From Pedobacter nyackensis (lineage in GTDB: Bacteria > Bacteroidota > Bacteroidia > Sphingobacteriales > Sphingobacteriaceae), in NCBI RefSeq assembly GCF_900176505.1, contig NZ_FWYB01000003.1, positions 186,001 to 250,000 on the forward strand: a stretch of 64,000 bases of DNA, written 5' to 3'. Positions 55,345-64,000 of the stretch are shown here, piece by piece. Made by a program: the position numbers and the translations under genes. Every line of letters begins with the position of its first letter. Within the stretch, counting starts at the first letter, position 1. Under the pieces are notes generated by a model, which was not told the DNA's origin, did not search any database, and saw only the letters and a program-made list of their open reading frames with translations.

Positions 55345-56355
55345 TTAAAACTGACGCGTAGAGCACTTCACATCATAGCGGTTATTCAATAGAATGCCGA
55401 GGACGATCTCGTGCGTTCCATTATTAACCGATCTTAAGGCAGATGTTGTTACGTCGTAAGAATAGCTAATATTGATTAATGAAGCTATATTAAAACCGGC
55501 AAGTGCAGAAAAGGAATCATTATTTCTTAAACTGCCACCAATCCAGAATTTGTCCTGATAAGCTACCTTAAGATTTGCATCAATCGTAGTCGGTGCATTT
55601 AACCAGTAAGTCAGCAAAGTAGAAGGAATAAAGGCGATGTCCTCATCTACAAAAAACTTATATCCGGCAGTTCCGTAGAATACGGTATGTTGGTACGCAG
55701 GTAAATTACTTTGCCTGTTTTCCGTTTTTGAACGATAGCCCAATACCTGTTTAGCCGAAGCACCCATAAAAAATCGTGGACTGTAAAGCCATATTCCACC
55801 ACCAACATCAGGTCTGATCTTATTGTTGTAGTCGGCGGATAATAGCGGATCCGCGCTGTTATCAACAAGTACATTGGCCACATCAACACTGGTAGAAGAT
55901 ATCCCGGCAGAAATACCTACTGATAAATTTACATCATAACTCAAACCAAGATGGTAAGCATAGGTTGCATTTACATTGGTTTGTCTTATTCTTGCAGATT
56001 TGTCTGTCAACGCGAAAAACCCAATTCCATGATGTGGCTCAGCAGAAGTATAGGAATTAACATAACTGCGGCTTAATGGGTTGTATCCGGCACCTGAAAA
56101 AGAATTTACAGAACTTCTTACAAAATCCTCACCAATTGGAGCATGCACAGAAATGTATTGGGTAACCGGTGCCCCTTCAAGACCTTTCCATTGGTTTCGG
56201 TGGCCTAATTTCAAGTCTGTATAATTGTCTATTCCTGATATCGCGGGGTTAATTAAGTAGTTGTTGAAAATGTATTGTGTGGAGCGAGGTTGCTCCTGAC
56301 TAAAGCCAAATAGGCTCGCGAATAACAACACCGAGAGGTTAAAAAATGATTTCAT
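55345..56355 (-). CDS. PorP/SprF family T9SS outer-membrane protein (copy 2)
   Basis: A 336-residue barrel protein. The start MKSFFNLSVLLFASLFGFSQ gives a signal peptide. The mature N-terminus RSTQYIFNNYLINPAISGIDNYTDLKLGHRNQW is the PorP/SprF hallmark (Q-Y-x-x-N-x-x-x-x-N-P-A). It is diverged from copy 1 and is not a recent duplicate. It converges on the 1199-residue T9SS substrate with an 18-base gap, so the pair may be functionally linked even though they are not co-transcribed (inference). Confidence 0.93.
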   Translation of the reverse strand: MKSFFNLSVLLFASLFGFSQEQPRSTQYIFNNYLINPAISGIDNYTDLKLGHRNQWKGLEGAPVTQYISVHAPIGEDFVRSSVNSFSGAGYNPLSRSYVNSYTSAEPHHGIGFFALTDKSARIRQTNVNATYAYHLGLSYDVNLSVGISAGISSTSVDVANVLVDNSADPLLSADYNNKIRPDVGGGIWLYSPRFFMGASAKQVLGYRSKTENRQSNLPAYQHTVFYGTAGYKFFVDEDIAFIPSTLLTYWLNAPTTIDANLKVAYQDKFWIGGSLRNNDSFSALAGFNIASLINISYSYDVTTSALRSVNNGTHEIVLGILLNNRYDVKCSTRQF

Positions 56356-56446
56356 TTTTATCAAATAGAAATTAAGTATTCAATAATAAGATAAATTTTG
56401 TGTATAATGAACATTTTAAATTGATCTTTAACTAATAATTGTAATT

Positions 56447-56635
56447 ATGCATCCCGAAGCTCAGATAAAACTTATTGCAGATACCCTACTGCCCGGCTTT
56501 ATTCCGAAATCAACGGAAGAGAAAGAACTGACTTTTCATTTTACCATTCCCCCAAATAAAAGTTACAAAGTGTGGTACCTGAAGAATACTAAAAATGAAT
56601 GGGAATTTTCGGGGTTTGAACCAGCTGAAGCGTAG
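56447..56635 (+). CDS. Small hypothetical protein
   Basis: A 62-residue open frame (MHPEAQIKLIADTLLPGFIP ... EFSGFEPAEA) with ordinary coding composition, one predicted helix and two strands. No signal or membrane segment is present. It is divergent from the second sprF-like gene. The 250 bases behind it hold nothing recognisable. No family is recognised, and a chance frame cannot be fully excluded. Confidence 0.5.
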   Translation: MHPEAQIKLIADTLLPGFIPKSTEEKELTFHFTIPPNKSYKVWYLKNTKNEWEFSGFEPAEA

Positions 56636-56885
56636 TTTTATTCATCATTTTGAGTAAATTTTTACCCTCCAAATGGGGGGTGAGGATAGTAGGCCCCAAT
56701 GTGGCCTGGTCTTTTTTTTGAGGGAACAATAATATGAGCGTCCTGAAATTGGCCGCCATATACCATAAACAAACATTTTGGGTCTTTCTACTAATCTTTG
56801 TCTGAAACAATAAACTTTGATCCGGGCCGTTTCATAACCGGGGTATGGTAATTGACTTACCCTTACGCATCTATAAAGGGAAAGC

Positions 56886-57371
56886 GTGGAGAATAAAATA
56901 AGAAGAAGCATTGCGTTGGATGGGAAATCCAACTTGTATATTATAAAAGGGTATCGGATTTTAAATACTAAGCCGGTAAGAGCTTTTGATGAACTTGCAG
57001 TACTTACGGCAACAGTTTTTAATACCTCAATAGCCTTAATCAATTTTGTTGATCAGGATCATGATCTGACCAGGAACGTTTGTTCTGTGGCTATTATAAA
57101 AGAAAATCAGCGTTTGCTGGAAGCGCTTTCAACGACGCCGATTTTAATTTCAAATGCCATGATTGCCGGTGAAATGGGAATGAAATTCTTTGCGTCAATA
57201 CCCATCACTAATGAAGAAGGTTTTGATATCGGAATGATTTGTATCGCTGATGAAAAGTCTAGAGTATTTACACCACAAGACAAAGTGAAACTGGAAAGGA
57301 TCGGCACATTGGTGCGAAAGGAAATGGATAAAAGGAATTGCCAAACGGATATATGTCTGGCGAAAGATTAA
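56886..57371 (+). CDS. Single GAF-domain protein
   Basis: A 161-residue cytosolic protein starting with GTG. The whole length is a GAF-like fold: RAFDELAVLTATVFNTSIALINFVDQDHDLTRNVC, then VAIIKENQRLLEALSTTPILIS, and FFASIPITNEEGFDIGMICIADEKSRVFTPQDKVKLERIGTLVR. This resembles the GAF region of sensor kinases and diguanylate enzymes, but no output domain is fused. The usual FC-x-x-x-I motif is not kept. A role as a stand-alone small-molecule or redox sensor is possible, but the ligand is unknown. The start codon is uncertain because no in-frame ATG exists near the domain boundary. Confidence 0.75.
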   Translation: MENKIRRSIALDGKSNLYIIKGYRILNTKPVRAFDELAVLTATVFNTSIALINFVDQDHDLTRNVCSVAIIKENQRLLEALSTTPILISNAMIAGEMGMKFFASIPITNEEGFDIGMICIADEKSRVFTPQDKVKLERIGTLVRKEMDKRNCQTDICLAKD

Positions 57372-57406
57372 GCTGCTGCCTGTAAAGGGGCAACAGCTTT
57401 CCCTTC

Positions 57407-58261
57407 TTAAACCTTAATACCTTCTTTTCTTAATATGTAATTGTAAATTCCCTGAATAGGTTTCTGGAGTATTTGTCCCACTTTTACTTGGTTATTCAGG
57501 CATACTTCTCTCAAAATATCCTGATAATAAAAGGCAACAGAACCCACAAAATGGCAATCTAGACTTTTATAATCGCTATAATCTTTAATGTTGCTGGTAA
57601 CGAATTCCTGGAAGCCTTCGCGTAGCATATTTATGATAAAAGGATGTTCCTTATGTTTTACCATGAAACGGCTGATAGAAGCTAGGTATGTATTCGGACC
57701 AGGCTTCTGATAGACATTTGTAATTACGGTTTCTTTATCTATCTGATACTCCTCTCCAAATTCAAAACTCAGGTCGCCTGGCATTTGATTGTACAGGAAT
57801 GCGGTAATCAGTTTACGGCCAAACCAGGTGCCCGAACCTTCATCACCTAAAACATAACCCAAACCATGCGTACCATGATGCAGCACTTTGCCGTCATAAT
57901 AGGATATGTTCGAGCCTGTACCTAAAATACAGGTAAGTCCAGGTTTATCGCCACAAGTAGCATAAGCAGAACCCATTAAGTCATGGTCTACCGCAACATA
58001 GGCATTGGTGAAAAAAGAAGAAATACCGTTAGATACAACTTCTATCTTATCCGGAGATGAGCAGCCCGCACCAAAAAAATAAACCTCTTTAACCTGACTT
58101 GCATATTGAACAATTTCCTTCTTCTTGGAAAATAGCTTAAATATGTCGTGCGCATTAAGGAAATAAGGATTTATACCCTGCGTGCTAAAGCTGATTTGTT
58201 CATTTGGGCTGTAACCCATCCAATCGGTTTTTGTCGAACCACTATCTGCTACTAAAATCAT
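57407..58261 (-). CDS. BadF/NagK-like N-acetylglucosamine kinase family protein
   Basis: A 284-residue ASKHA-fold sugar kinase. The phosphate-1 motif is VADSGSTKTDW at the N-terminus, the connecting block is FFGAGCSSPDK, the phosphate-2 motif is CILGTGSNISYYDG, and GLGYVLGDEGSGTWFGRK is the family's sugar-site loop. These match the GlcNAc kinase-like members of the BadF/BadG/BcrA/BcrD family in Bacteroidota. It would phosphorylate an amino sugar, perhaps GlcNAc from wall turnover; the gene for MurQ lies far away in the window. The gene is 18 bases before the efflux TolC stop on the same strand, but a functional link is not evident. Confidence 0.88.
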   Translation of the reverse strand: MILVADSGSTKTDWMGYSPNEQISFSTQGINPYFLNAHDIFKLFSKKKEIVQYASQVKEVYFFGAGCSSPDKIEVVSNGISSFFTNAYVAVDHDLMGSAYATCGDKPGLTCILGTGSNISYYDGKVLHHGTHGLGYVLGDEGSGTWFGRKLITAFLYNQMPGDLSFEFGEEYQIDKETVITNVYQKPGPNTYLASISRFMVKHKEHPFIINMLREGFQEFVTSNIKDYSDYKSLDCHFVGSVAFYYQDILREVCLNNQVKVGQILQKPIQGIYNYILRKEGIKV

Positions 58262-58279
58262 TTGCTAAAAATAGTAATC

Positions 58280-59620
58280 TTATTGAATATTTAAAGTACC
58301 ACTGATTTCTTTTAGGCTGATTTCTGTAAGTTTTGCCTGGTATTGTGCATCAAGATAGCGGGTTATGGCGTCGATCGAGTTTTTTTGAGCCTCTCTAAGC
58401 TCTAATGGAGAGATACTGCCCAACCTGTATTTTTCTAAAGTAATGTCCAGATTCTGTCTTGCAATATCCACATTGCTCTTCTCTATTTTCAGCAGATCAA
58501 GATTGGTGCGGTAGTTTTGATAGGTCGAAATTAACTGCGCATTGATGTCCTGTTTGGTCTTTTCAAAGGAAAGTTCCGATGAGTTGATTCCTATTTTAGC
58601 ATTTCGCTCATTCTGGCGCTGTAAAAATCCGTTAAAGATATTTAAGCTGGCAGTAAGGCCATAGGTAAAACCATTCGAGCGGGTCTGCGTGTTAAAGCCA
58701 GTGGGACTGGCACTCTTCTGAAACTCATAGCCGCTGTTTACAGCAACAACAGGGTAGCGTTGCCCCTTAACCTGTTTTAAATTAAGTTCTGCTATTTTTT
58801 TATTGATGAAAGCATTTTGCAGATCAGGATTCAGTTGGGTCATCTGTCCGGCTAAAGTGGTATAATCCAATGTCGCATCGATGTTAATCCGCTCATCAAC
58901 TTTAAAGTCGATATTTAAATCTCTGGCCATTACCTGATTTAAAGCAGTCTTGGCCGTTTTAAGCAGGTTGATCTCCTGTAAATAAGCAGAAGTATCGGTG
59001 TTGTAATCTACTTTAGCCGCAAGTACATCCAGTTTAGAGCCCCTGCCGATGGTCAGTTTATTGTTGGCAATTCTTAACCGCATTTGCGAGATGTCCAATG
59101 CACTGTCCCTGGCCGTTACCAGTTGCTGTTCTTTCAGAACGGTATAATAGGCATTAATCACATTGCTTACTGTAGTTAATATGGTGGCCTTGGCATTTAC
59201 TTCACCAAGTTTTTGAAGCTCTTTAAGCCGCTCATAATTGGTGAACATCTGTAAACCGTCGAATATGGTCCAGCCCAGTGCTGCACCATAATTCATACTG
59301 GTATTTCTTACCCCATCCAGGGTTTGCTGATTTCCATTACTCTGTGTACGGGTAATGTTCTGTCTGCTGCCACCATCACTAAAGCTGCCATCCAATCGGG
59401 GTAGCATTCCGGCATTGCCGGGGTTTACGTTGTTTTTGGCAATCTGTATATCGTTGTTTACGAGTTTAATGTCGTAGTTGTTTTTTAACGCAACACTAAT
59501 GGCTGCTTCCAACCCAAGGTTCTGTTGTGCAATGGCCGGTTGAGTAGACATTGCTAAAACTGCCATAAAGCTAAATACAACAGTACCGCGTTTGTTTAGC
59601 ATATAATTAAGCATTTTCAT
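58280..59620 (-). CDS. TolC family outer-membrane efflux protein
   Basis: A 446-residue outer-membrane channel. Signal peptide within MLNKRGTVVFSFMAVLAMSTQPAIAQ, followed by QNLGLEAAISVALKNNYDIKL, the usual start of the outer-membrane efflux domain. Two repeats of long helices follow, with DLLKIEKSNVDIARQNLDITLEKYRLGSISPLELREAQ as the second-repeat signature. It completes the three-part pump with the adaptor and RND genes upstream. The first ATG lies 14 bases inside the RND gene's end, suggesting translational coupling; a later ATG at 59602 would remove the overlap. Confidence 0.94.
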   Translation of the reverse strand: MKMLNYMLNKRGTVVFSFMAVLAMSTQPAIAQQNLGLEAAISVALKNNYDIKLVNNDIQIAKNNVNPGNAGMLPRLDGSFSDGGSRQNITRTQSNGNQQTLDGVRNTSMNYGAALGWTIFDGLQMFTNYERLKELQKLGEVNAKATILTTVSNVINAYYTVLKEQQLVTARDSALDISQMRLRIANNKLTIGRGSKLDVLAAKVDYNTDTSAYLQEINLLKTAKTALNQVMARDLNIDFKVDERINIDATLDYTTLAGQMTQLNPDLQNAFINKKIAELNLKQVKGQRYPVVAVNSGYEFQKSASPTGFNTQTRSNGFTYGLTASLNIFNGFLQRQNERNAKIGINSSELSFEKTKQDINAQLISTYQNYRTNLDLLKIEKSNVDIARQNLDITLEKYRLGSISPLELREAQKNSIDAITRYLDAQYQAKLTEISLKEISGTLNIQ

Positions 59621-62600
59621 GTTCCAAAGCAGCTTTTAATGATTCTTCTAATTCTGTATTCGCTTTATGCTCTTTCGACCAGTAAGAGTAAATTGCAGGG
59701 ATAACAAATAAGGTTAATATCAACGCAAATGTTGTTCCGCCCACAATTACAATACCCATACCCATGCGACTTTTTGCTGCTGCCCCCAAGGCTAAAGCAA
59801 TAGGCAAGGCACCAATGGCAATGGCCAGACTCGTCATCAGGATAGGCCTTAACCTCGAAACCGAAGCTTCCCTGATGGCGTCATGCACACTTTTCCCTTT
59901 TTCTTTTAGCTGGTTGGCAAACTCTACAATCAAAATACCATTCTTCGTTACCAGACCGATCAGCATGATCGTACCAATCTGACTAAAGATATTCCAGCTT
60001 TGTCCAAATAACCATAGGGATAAAAATGCCCCTGCAACGGCCATTGGTACTGTTAAAATAATGATAATCGGATCGATGAAACTCTCAAACTGAGCAGAGA
60101 GGATTAAATAAACCAGCAATAAGGCCAGGCCAAAAGCAAAAAGGGTGTTCGATGAACTCTCTTTAAAATCTCTGGATTCCCCTCCAAGGTCGGTAGAGAA
60201 CGACTCGTCTAATATTTTTTCTGAGATCCTGTCCATCGCTTCTATGCCTTCCCCGATACTTTTACCAGGAGCCAATCCAGCCGAAACTGTAGCGGCGGTA
60301 AAACGGTTGTTTCTGTATAATTGTGGCGGACTGCTTTCTTCCTTTGCCGTTACCAGATTGTCCAGCTGTATGAGCTCATTTTTGTCATTCCGAACGTATA
60401 CGGAACTCAGATCTAAAGGATCCTTTCTGTCGCCCACCTCAAATTGTCCGATTACCTGGTACTGTTTTCCATTCATAAAGAAATAAGAAAAACGCTGACC
60501 GCTTAATCCCAATTGTAACGCTGTACCGATATCCGAAACAGACACGCCAAGGTTCTTAGCTTTATCCCTGTCAATGGTTAAGTCGATTTCAGGCTTGTTG
60601 AACTTCAGGTTCACATCCGATGTGGTGAATGTTGGATCTTTCGAAACCTCGTCCATGAACAATGGAATCTTCTCTCTTAGCTTTTCGAAGTTCTGTGCCT
60701 GGATGATATAGTTTACCGGTAATCCTCCGCGTCGACCCACAGAAATGGTAGGCTGTTGGGTAACGGTAACTTTTCCTTCCGAATATTTTCGGGTAATCCT
60801 GGTCAGATTTGCTGCAATTTCCGCTTGTGTTTTATCTCTGTCGCCCGGATCAGTTAATCCCATCCTTACAAACCCACTGTTGGTAGATCCGGAACCACCA
60901 AAGCCTGGTGCTGTAATCGTAATGTTTACCTTTTTTTCAGGTACAGAATCATTAATCATCTGTTGTACCTTCATCATAAAACCGTCGGTATAGGTAAACG
61001 ATGATCCCTCAGGAGTGGTCAGGTTCATATTGATGGCACTACGGTCATCATATGGAGCGGTCTCTTTAGGCAATATATTCCAGAACAATACAATTAATCC
61101 AACGCAAACCGCAATGATCGGAATGGCCAACCACTTTCTGTTCAGAAACTTATTCAAATTTTCTGCATAGCCTTCATTCAGTTTCACAAAAAACGGTTCT
61201 GTCATTTCGTAGAATTTTGTTTTTTTGTGCCCTGTTTTTTTCATCAGGTAGGCATTCAACATTGGCGTTAAAGTAAGGGATACAAAGGCCGATATCAATA
61301 CCGCGGCCCCGATTACCACCCCAAACTCCCTAAACAGCCGGCCCACAAAGCCCTGTAAAAATATAACAGGTAAAAACACCGCAGCGAGCGTAACAGAAAT
61401 GGAAATTACCGCAAAGAAGATCTCGTTTGAGCCTTTTATGGCAGCCTCGAAAGGCGAATAACCCTCCTCAACTTTCTTAAAGATGTTTTCCGTTACCACA
61501 ATTCCATCATCCACTACCAGGCCGGTTGCTAATACGATGGCTAGTAGAGATAGCACATTAATGGAGAAACCAAAAATATACATGATGAAAAATGTAAATA
61601 CCAGCGATACGGGAATATCTATCAATGGTCTGATGGCAATGGCCCAATCTCTGAAAAACAAGTAAATAATCAGGATTACCAGGATCAGGGATAGGATAAT
61701 GGTCTCAGCAACCTCGGTTACGGAGGCCTTGATGAACTTGGTGGTATCTAACGATATATTGAGTTTAATGTCTTGCGGAACGTCCTTTTGCAATTGTACA
61801 AAGCGTTTGTCAAACTCCTTCGATATGTCGAGATAGTTGGCTCCCGGCTGCGGAATAAGGCCCACGGCAACCATCGGTTTACCAGATTCTCTCAAGACGG
61901 TTTCCTCATTTTCAGAACCCAGTTCAACAAAACCCACATCCTTTAACCGCACTACATTGTCGGTATCATTTTTCAGGATCAGGTTATTAAACTGTTCTAC
62001 GTCGGTTAGCTTTCCAAGTGTTTTAACAATCAACTCTGTGTTTGCTCCTGTAATTTTTCCGGAAGGCAGCTCCACATTTTCCTTATCCAGCGCAGTAACA
62101 ATATCCTGTGAGGTTAAGCCATATGCAGCCAGTTTATCCGGAGATATTCTGATACGCATGGCATATTTTCTTTGCCCCATGATCTGGATACTACTAATTC
62201 CGGTAATGGTTTGTAGCCTATCAGCAATCACATTCTCGGCATAATCACTTAGTTCCATTACATTGCGTTTGTCGCTCTGTATGGTCATGGTAATTACTGC
62301 GTCTGAGTTCGCATCAGCCTTACTTACCACGGGGTTACCATCAATGTCTTTAGGTAATCTCCTTGCGGCTTCCGAAACCTTGTCGCGCACGTCATTAGCT
62401 GCGTCGTCAATATCTTTATTCAGGTTAAATTCTATAGTAATGTTACTGCTTCCCTGATTACTTGAAGAGGAAATGTTCCTGATCCCATCAATCCCATTAA
62501 TGGATTTCTCGAGCGGTTCAGTAATTTGAGATTCAATAATGTCGGAGTTTGCTCCTGGATAAGATGTCCGAACGTTAATTACCGTCGGATCGATGTTGGG

Positions 62601-62711
62601 GTATTCCCTTATACCCAGGAAATTGTAACCGATCACCCCAAACAATAGGATCATCAGATTCATTACGATGGCCAGTACCGGCCGCTTTATACTGGTGGTT
62701 GAAATACTCAT
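59607..62711 (-). CDS. RND efflux transporter (AcrB/MdtB-type, HAE1)
   Basis: A 1034-residue inner-membrane proton antiporter. It has twelve membrane segments and two large periplasmic loops. TM1 is in SIKRPVLAIVMNLMILLFGVIGY. The proton-relay Asp pair is in LLAIVLATGLVVDDGIVVTENI. RND repeat blocks PVIFLQGFVGRLFREFGVVIGAAVLISAFVSLTLTPML and GLVTKNGILIVEFANQLKEKGKSV are intact. It lacks the heavy-metal signature of CusA and belongs to the hydrophobe/amphiphile group. Its start overlaps the adaptor stop by 4 bases (ATGA). Confidence 0.96.
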   Translation of the reverse strand: MSISTTSIKRPVLAIVMNLMILLFGVIGYNFLGIREYPNIDPTVINVRTSYPGANSDIIESQITEPLEKSINGIDGIRNISSSSNQGSSNITIEFNLNKDIDDAANDVRDKVSEAARRLPKDIDGNPVVSKADANSDAVITMTIQSDKRNVMELSDYAENVIADRLQTITGISSIQIMGQRKYAMRIRISPDKLAAYGLTSQDIVTALDKENVELPSGKITGANTELIVKTLGKLTDVEQFNNLILKNDTDNVVRLKDVGFVELGSENEETVLRESGKPMVAVGLIPQPGANYLDISKEFDKRFVQLQKDVPQDIKLNISLDTTKFIKASVTEVAETIILSLILVILIIYLFFRDWAIAIRPLIDIPVSLVFTFFIMYIFGFSINVLSLLAIVLATGLVVDDGIVVTENIFKKVEEGYSPFEAAIKGSNEIFFAVISISVTLAAVFLPVIFLQGFVGRLFREFGVVIGAAVLISAFVSLTLTPMLNAYLMKKTGHKKTKFYEMTEPFFVKLNEGYAENLNKFLNRKWLAIPIIAVCVGLIVLFWNILPKETAPYDDRSAINMNLTTPEGSSFTYTDGFMMKVQQMINDSVPEKKVNITITAPGFGGSGSTNSGFVRMGLTDPGDRDKTQAEIAANLTRITRKYSEGKVTVTQQPTISVGRRGGLPVNYIIQAQNFEKLREKIPLFMDEVSKDPTFTTSDVNLKFNKPEIDLTIDRDKAKNLGVSVSDIGTALQLGLSGQRFSYFFMNGKQYQVIGQFEVGDRKDPLDLSSVYVRNDKNELIQLDNLVTAKEESSPPQLYRNNRFTAATVSAGLAPGKSIGEGIEAMDRISEKILDESFSTDLGGESRDFKESSSNTLFAFGLALLLVYLILSAQFESFIDPIIIILTVPMAVAGAFLSLWLFGQSWNIFSQIGTIMLIGLVTKNGILIVEFANQLKEKGKSVHDAIREASVSRLRPILMTSLAIAIGALPIALALGAAAKSRMGMGIVIVGGTTFALILTLFVIPAIYSYWSKEHKANTELEESLKAALEHENA

Positions 62712-63796
62712 ATCTTCGATTTGTGATTAACCACTGTAACTTTAACCGGTGCATCAGGCTTTAAAGCCATAGCTCCTGTAGTCAGTACCGTGTCGCCGAC
62801 ACTTAAACCTGAAGTAATTACAATGTGTTCAGCAGTACGGGTGCCTGCTTCAACTTTTACCTGCTGTGCTTTGCCATCCTTACTGATGTAAACGGTTTTC
62901 CCATTTAATACCGGGATGATGGCTTGATTAGGAATAATTAGTGCATCTTTTACCGTACTTAAAGCCAGCTTTATTTTAGCGAAAGAACCTGGTAGTAATT
63001 CATTATTGGTATTGGGTACTAAAGCTTTGATTTGTAAAGTTCTGGTTTGTGTATTGATACCCGGCTCTATTGCGAAAACTCTGCCTGTGAACTTTTTATT
63101 AAAACCATCTGTGGTAAAAGTGATTTCAGAATCATGTTTAATCTGTCCAATATATTTTTCCGGAACTGAGAAGCTGATCTTTAAAGGGTTGATGCTTGAT
63201 AGGTTTGCAATAAGCGTAGTGGGGGTGATGTAACCGCCTACTGATATGGAACGCAAGCCTATTTTTCCTGAAAAGGGAGCGTATATGGCAGTTTTTGCCA
63301 ATTGTGCCCGGATCAGTTGAGTTTGTGCTTTTAGCGATTGCAGGTCGGCTAGCGAAGTGTCGTATTCTTCCTGACTGATCGCCCCTTTTTCTAACAACTG
63401 TTTCGAACGATTTTCGTTGGTAGCTGAGAGGCGTTGTTTAGTTAGCGCCTCTTGTAGTTGGGCCTGTATGTCGCGGTCGTTGATTTTTACCAGCAAACTA
63501 CCTTTACTAACACTAGCACCTTCTTTAAAATTAATACTGGTTACCAGTCCTGATACCTCACTCCGTAGTTCAACAGATTCATTTGCTTCTAATGTTCCTG
63601 TTACTTCCAGGTCGTTGGTGAAATCACTTGCAGTTACTACAACGCCTTCTACCTGTAATCCTTTTCCAGAGCCAGCTTTGCCCTTGCTCATGCCCGCTCC
63701 ATCTTGTGCAATTTTTTTATTAGCAGCGATTCTGTAATAAATTAAATAAGCTATTCCTAAAACTATAAGGACGTAAATAATGTACTTTATTTTCAT
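62708..63796 (-). CDS. HlyD-type periplasmic adaptor of the RND pump
   Basis: A membrane-fusion protein linking the RND pump to TolC. MKIKYIIYVLIVLGIAYLIYYRI is an N-terminal anchor. It is followed by a lipoyl-like half (TGTLEANESVELRSEVSGLV), a helical hairpin (LQEALTKQRLSATNENRSKQLLEKGAISQEEYDTSLADLQSLKAQ), the second lipoyl half (IYAPFSGKIGLRSISVGGYI), and a beta-barrel region. The start at 63796 is preferred because an ATG at 63847 would add 17 polar residues before the anchor. It is the first gene of the operon. The 204 bases to the right edge hold the likely promoter, but no clear element was seen. Confidence 0.94.
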   Translation of the reverse strand: MKIKYIIYVLIVLGIAYLIYYRIAANKKIAQDGAGMSKGKAGSGKGLQVEGVVVTASDFTNDLEVTGTLEANESVELRSEVSGLVTSINFKEGASVSKGSLLVKINDRDIQAQLQEALTKQRLSATNENRSKQLLEKGAISQEEYDTSLADLQSLKAQTQLIRAQLAKTAIYAPFSGKIGLRSISVGGYITPTTLIANLSSINPLKISFSVPEKYIGQIKHDSEITFTTDGFNKKFTGRVFAIEPGINTQTRTLQIKALVPNTNNELLPGSFAKIKLALSTVKDALIIPNQAIIPVLNGKTVYISKDGKAQQVKVEAGTRTAEHIVITSGLSVGDTVLTTGAMALKPDAPVKVTVVNHKSKI

Positions 63797-64000
63797 TTGT
63801 GGTTCTTGTTTTACCTGCAATGCGGGTTTGCCCGATTGCATATTCATGCTTGGTGTGTTGCTGCGCTATAGGAGCGTCTTTGAGAGGCTAACATACAAAA
63901 ATATTTAAATTGACGATAGTAGGTTGTATTAAGTATGTTACAGCTAGGTTGTTTTTAAATAAAATCATGATGACGATCGCCTTTTTGCGCAGTTTTCTCT

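Noticed and set aside
56645..57043. 132-codon open frame on the minus strand over the GAF gene
   Set aside because: It overlaps most of a better-supported gene, has no domain or signal and mixed composition; it looks like a chance frame.

Overview
The window is chromosomal DNA from a Bacteroidota bacterium, most likely a Pedobacter-like member of the Sphingobacteriaceae. Four things point there: SusC/SusD outer-membrane pairs, type IX secretion (T9SS) parts and gliding-type C-terminal sorting domains, promoters of the TTTG-N20-TAnnTTTG kind with few Shine-Dalgarno sites, and lipoprotein and secreted-protein signals typical of the phylum. No plasmid, phage or CRISPR signal was seen. The only clear mobile element is one group II intron.

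Region 1 (1-9.9 kb) is amino-acid metabolism. A threonine operon (thrA cut by the left edge, thrB, thrC) runs rightward and meets a META-domain lipoprotein. A leftward metH-metF pair is preceded by a SAM-I riboswitch with its own promoter. Region 2 (9.9-17.6 kb) is mostly housekeeping: a secreted protein with a 23-residue repeat, a Bax-inhibitor-1 membrane protein, MurQ, a C-terminal processing protease, the GTPases Der and Era, and a TlpA-like thioredoxin. Initiator tRNA-Met and tRNA-Glu follow under one promoter and end in a terminator.

Region 3 (17.9-25.2 kb) is a small uptake locus: susC, susD and a Tat-exported phosphoesterase, divergent from a TetR regulator. Two identical copies of a 30-bp sequence with a palindromic core lie between them, separated by what looks like a decayed susC start. 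Region 4 (25.4-32.2 kb) holds a lipoprotein, a patatin phospholipase, a hybrid histidine kinase converging on a sigma-54 response regulator, a small PepSY-like protein and an Rrf2 regulator. A complete group II intron (32.26-34.18 kb) sits just behind the Rrf2 terminator, followed by a subtilisin-like protease.

Region 5 (35.9-56.4 kb) is the most distinctive. A NACHT-type STAND ATPase is divergent from a cluster of a ~3250-residue repeat adhesin, a PorP/SprF protein, a PorE-like OmpA protein, a second ~1200-residue T9SS substrate, and a convergent second PorP/SprF. It reads as two secreted or surface proteins, each with its own SprF-type partner. Region 6 (56.4-64 kb) has two small genes, an N-acetylglucosamine-kinase-like gene, and a three-gene RND efflux operon (adaptor, pump, TolC) running leftward from the right edge.
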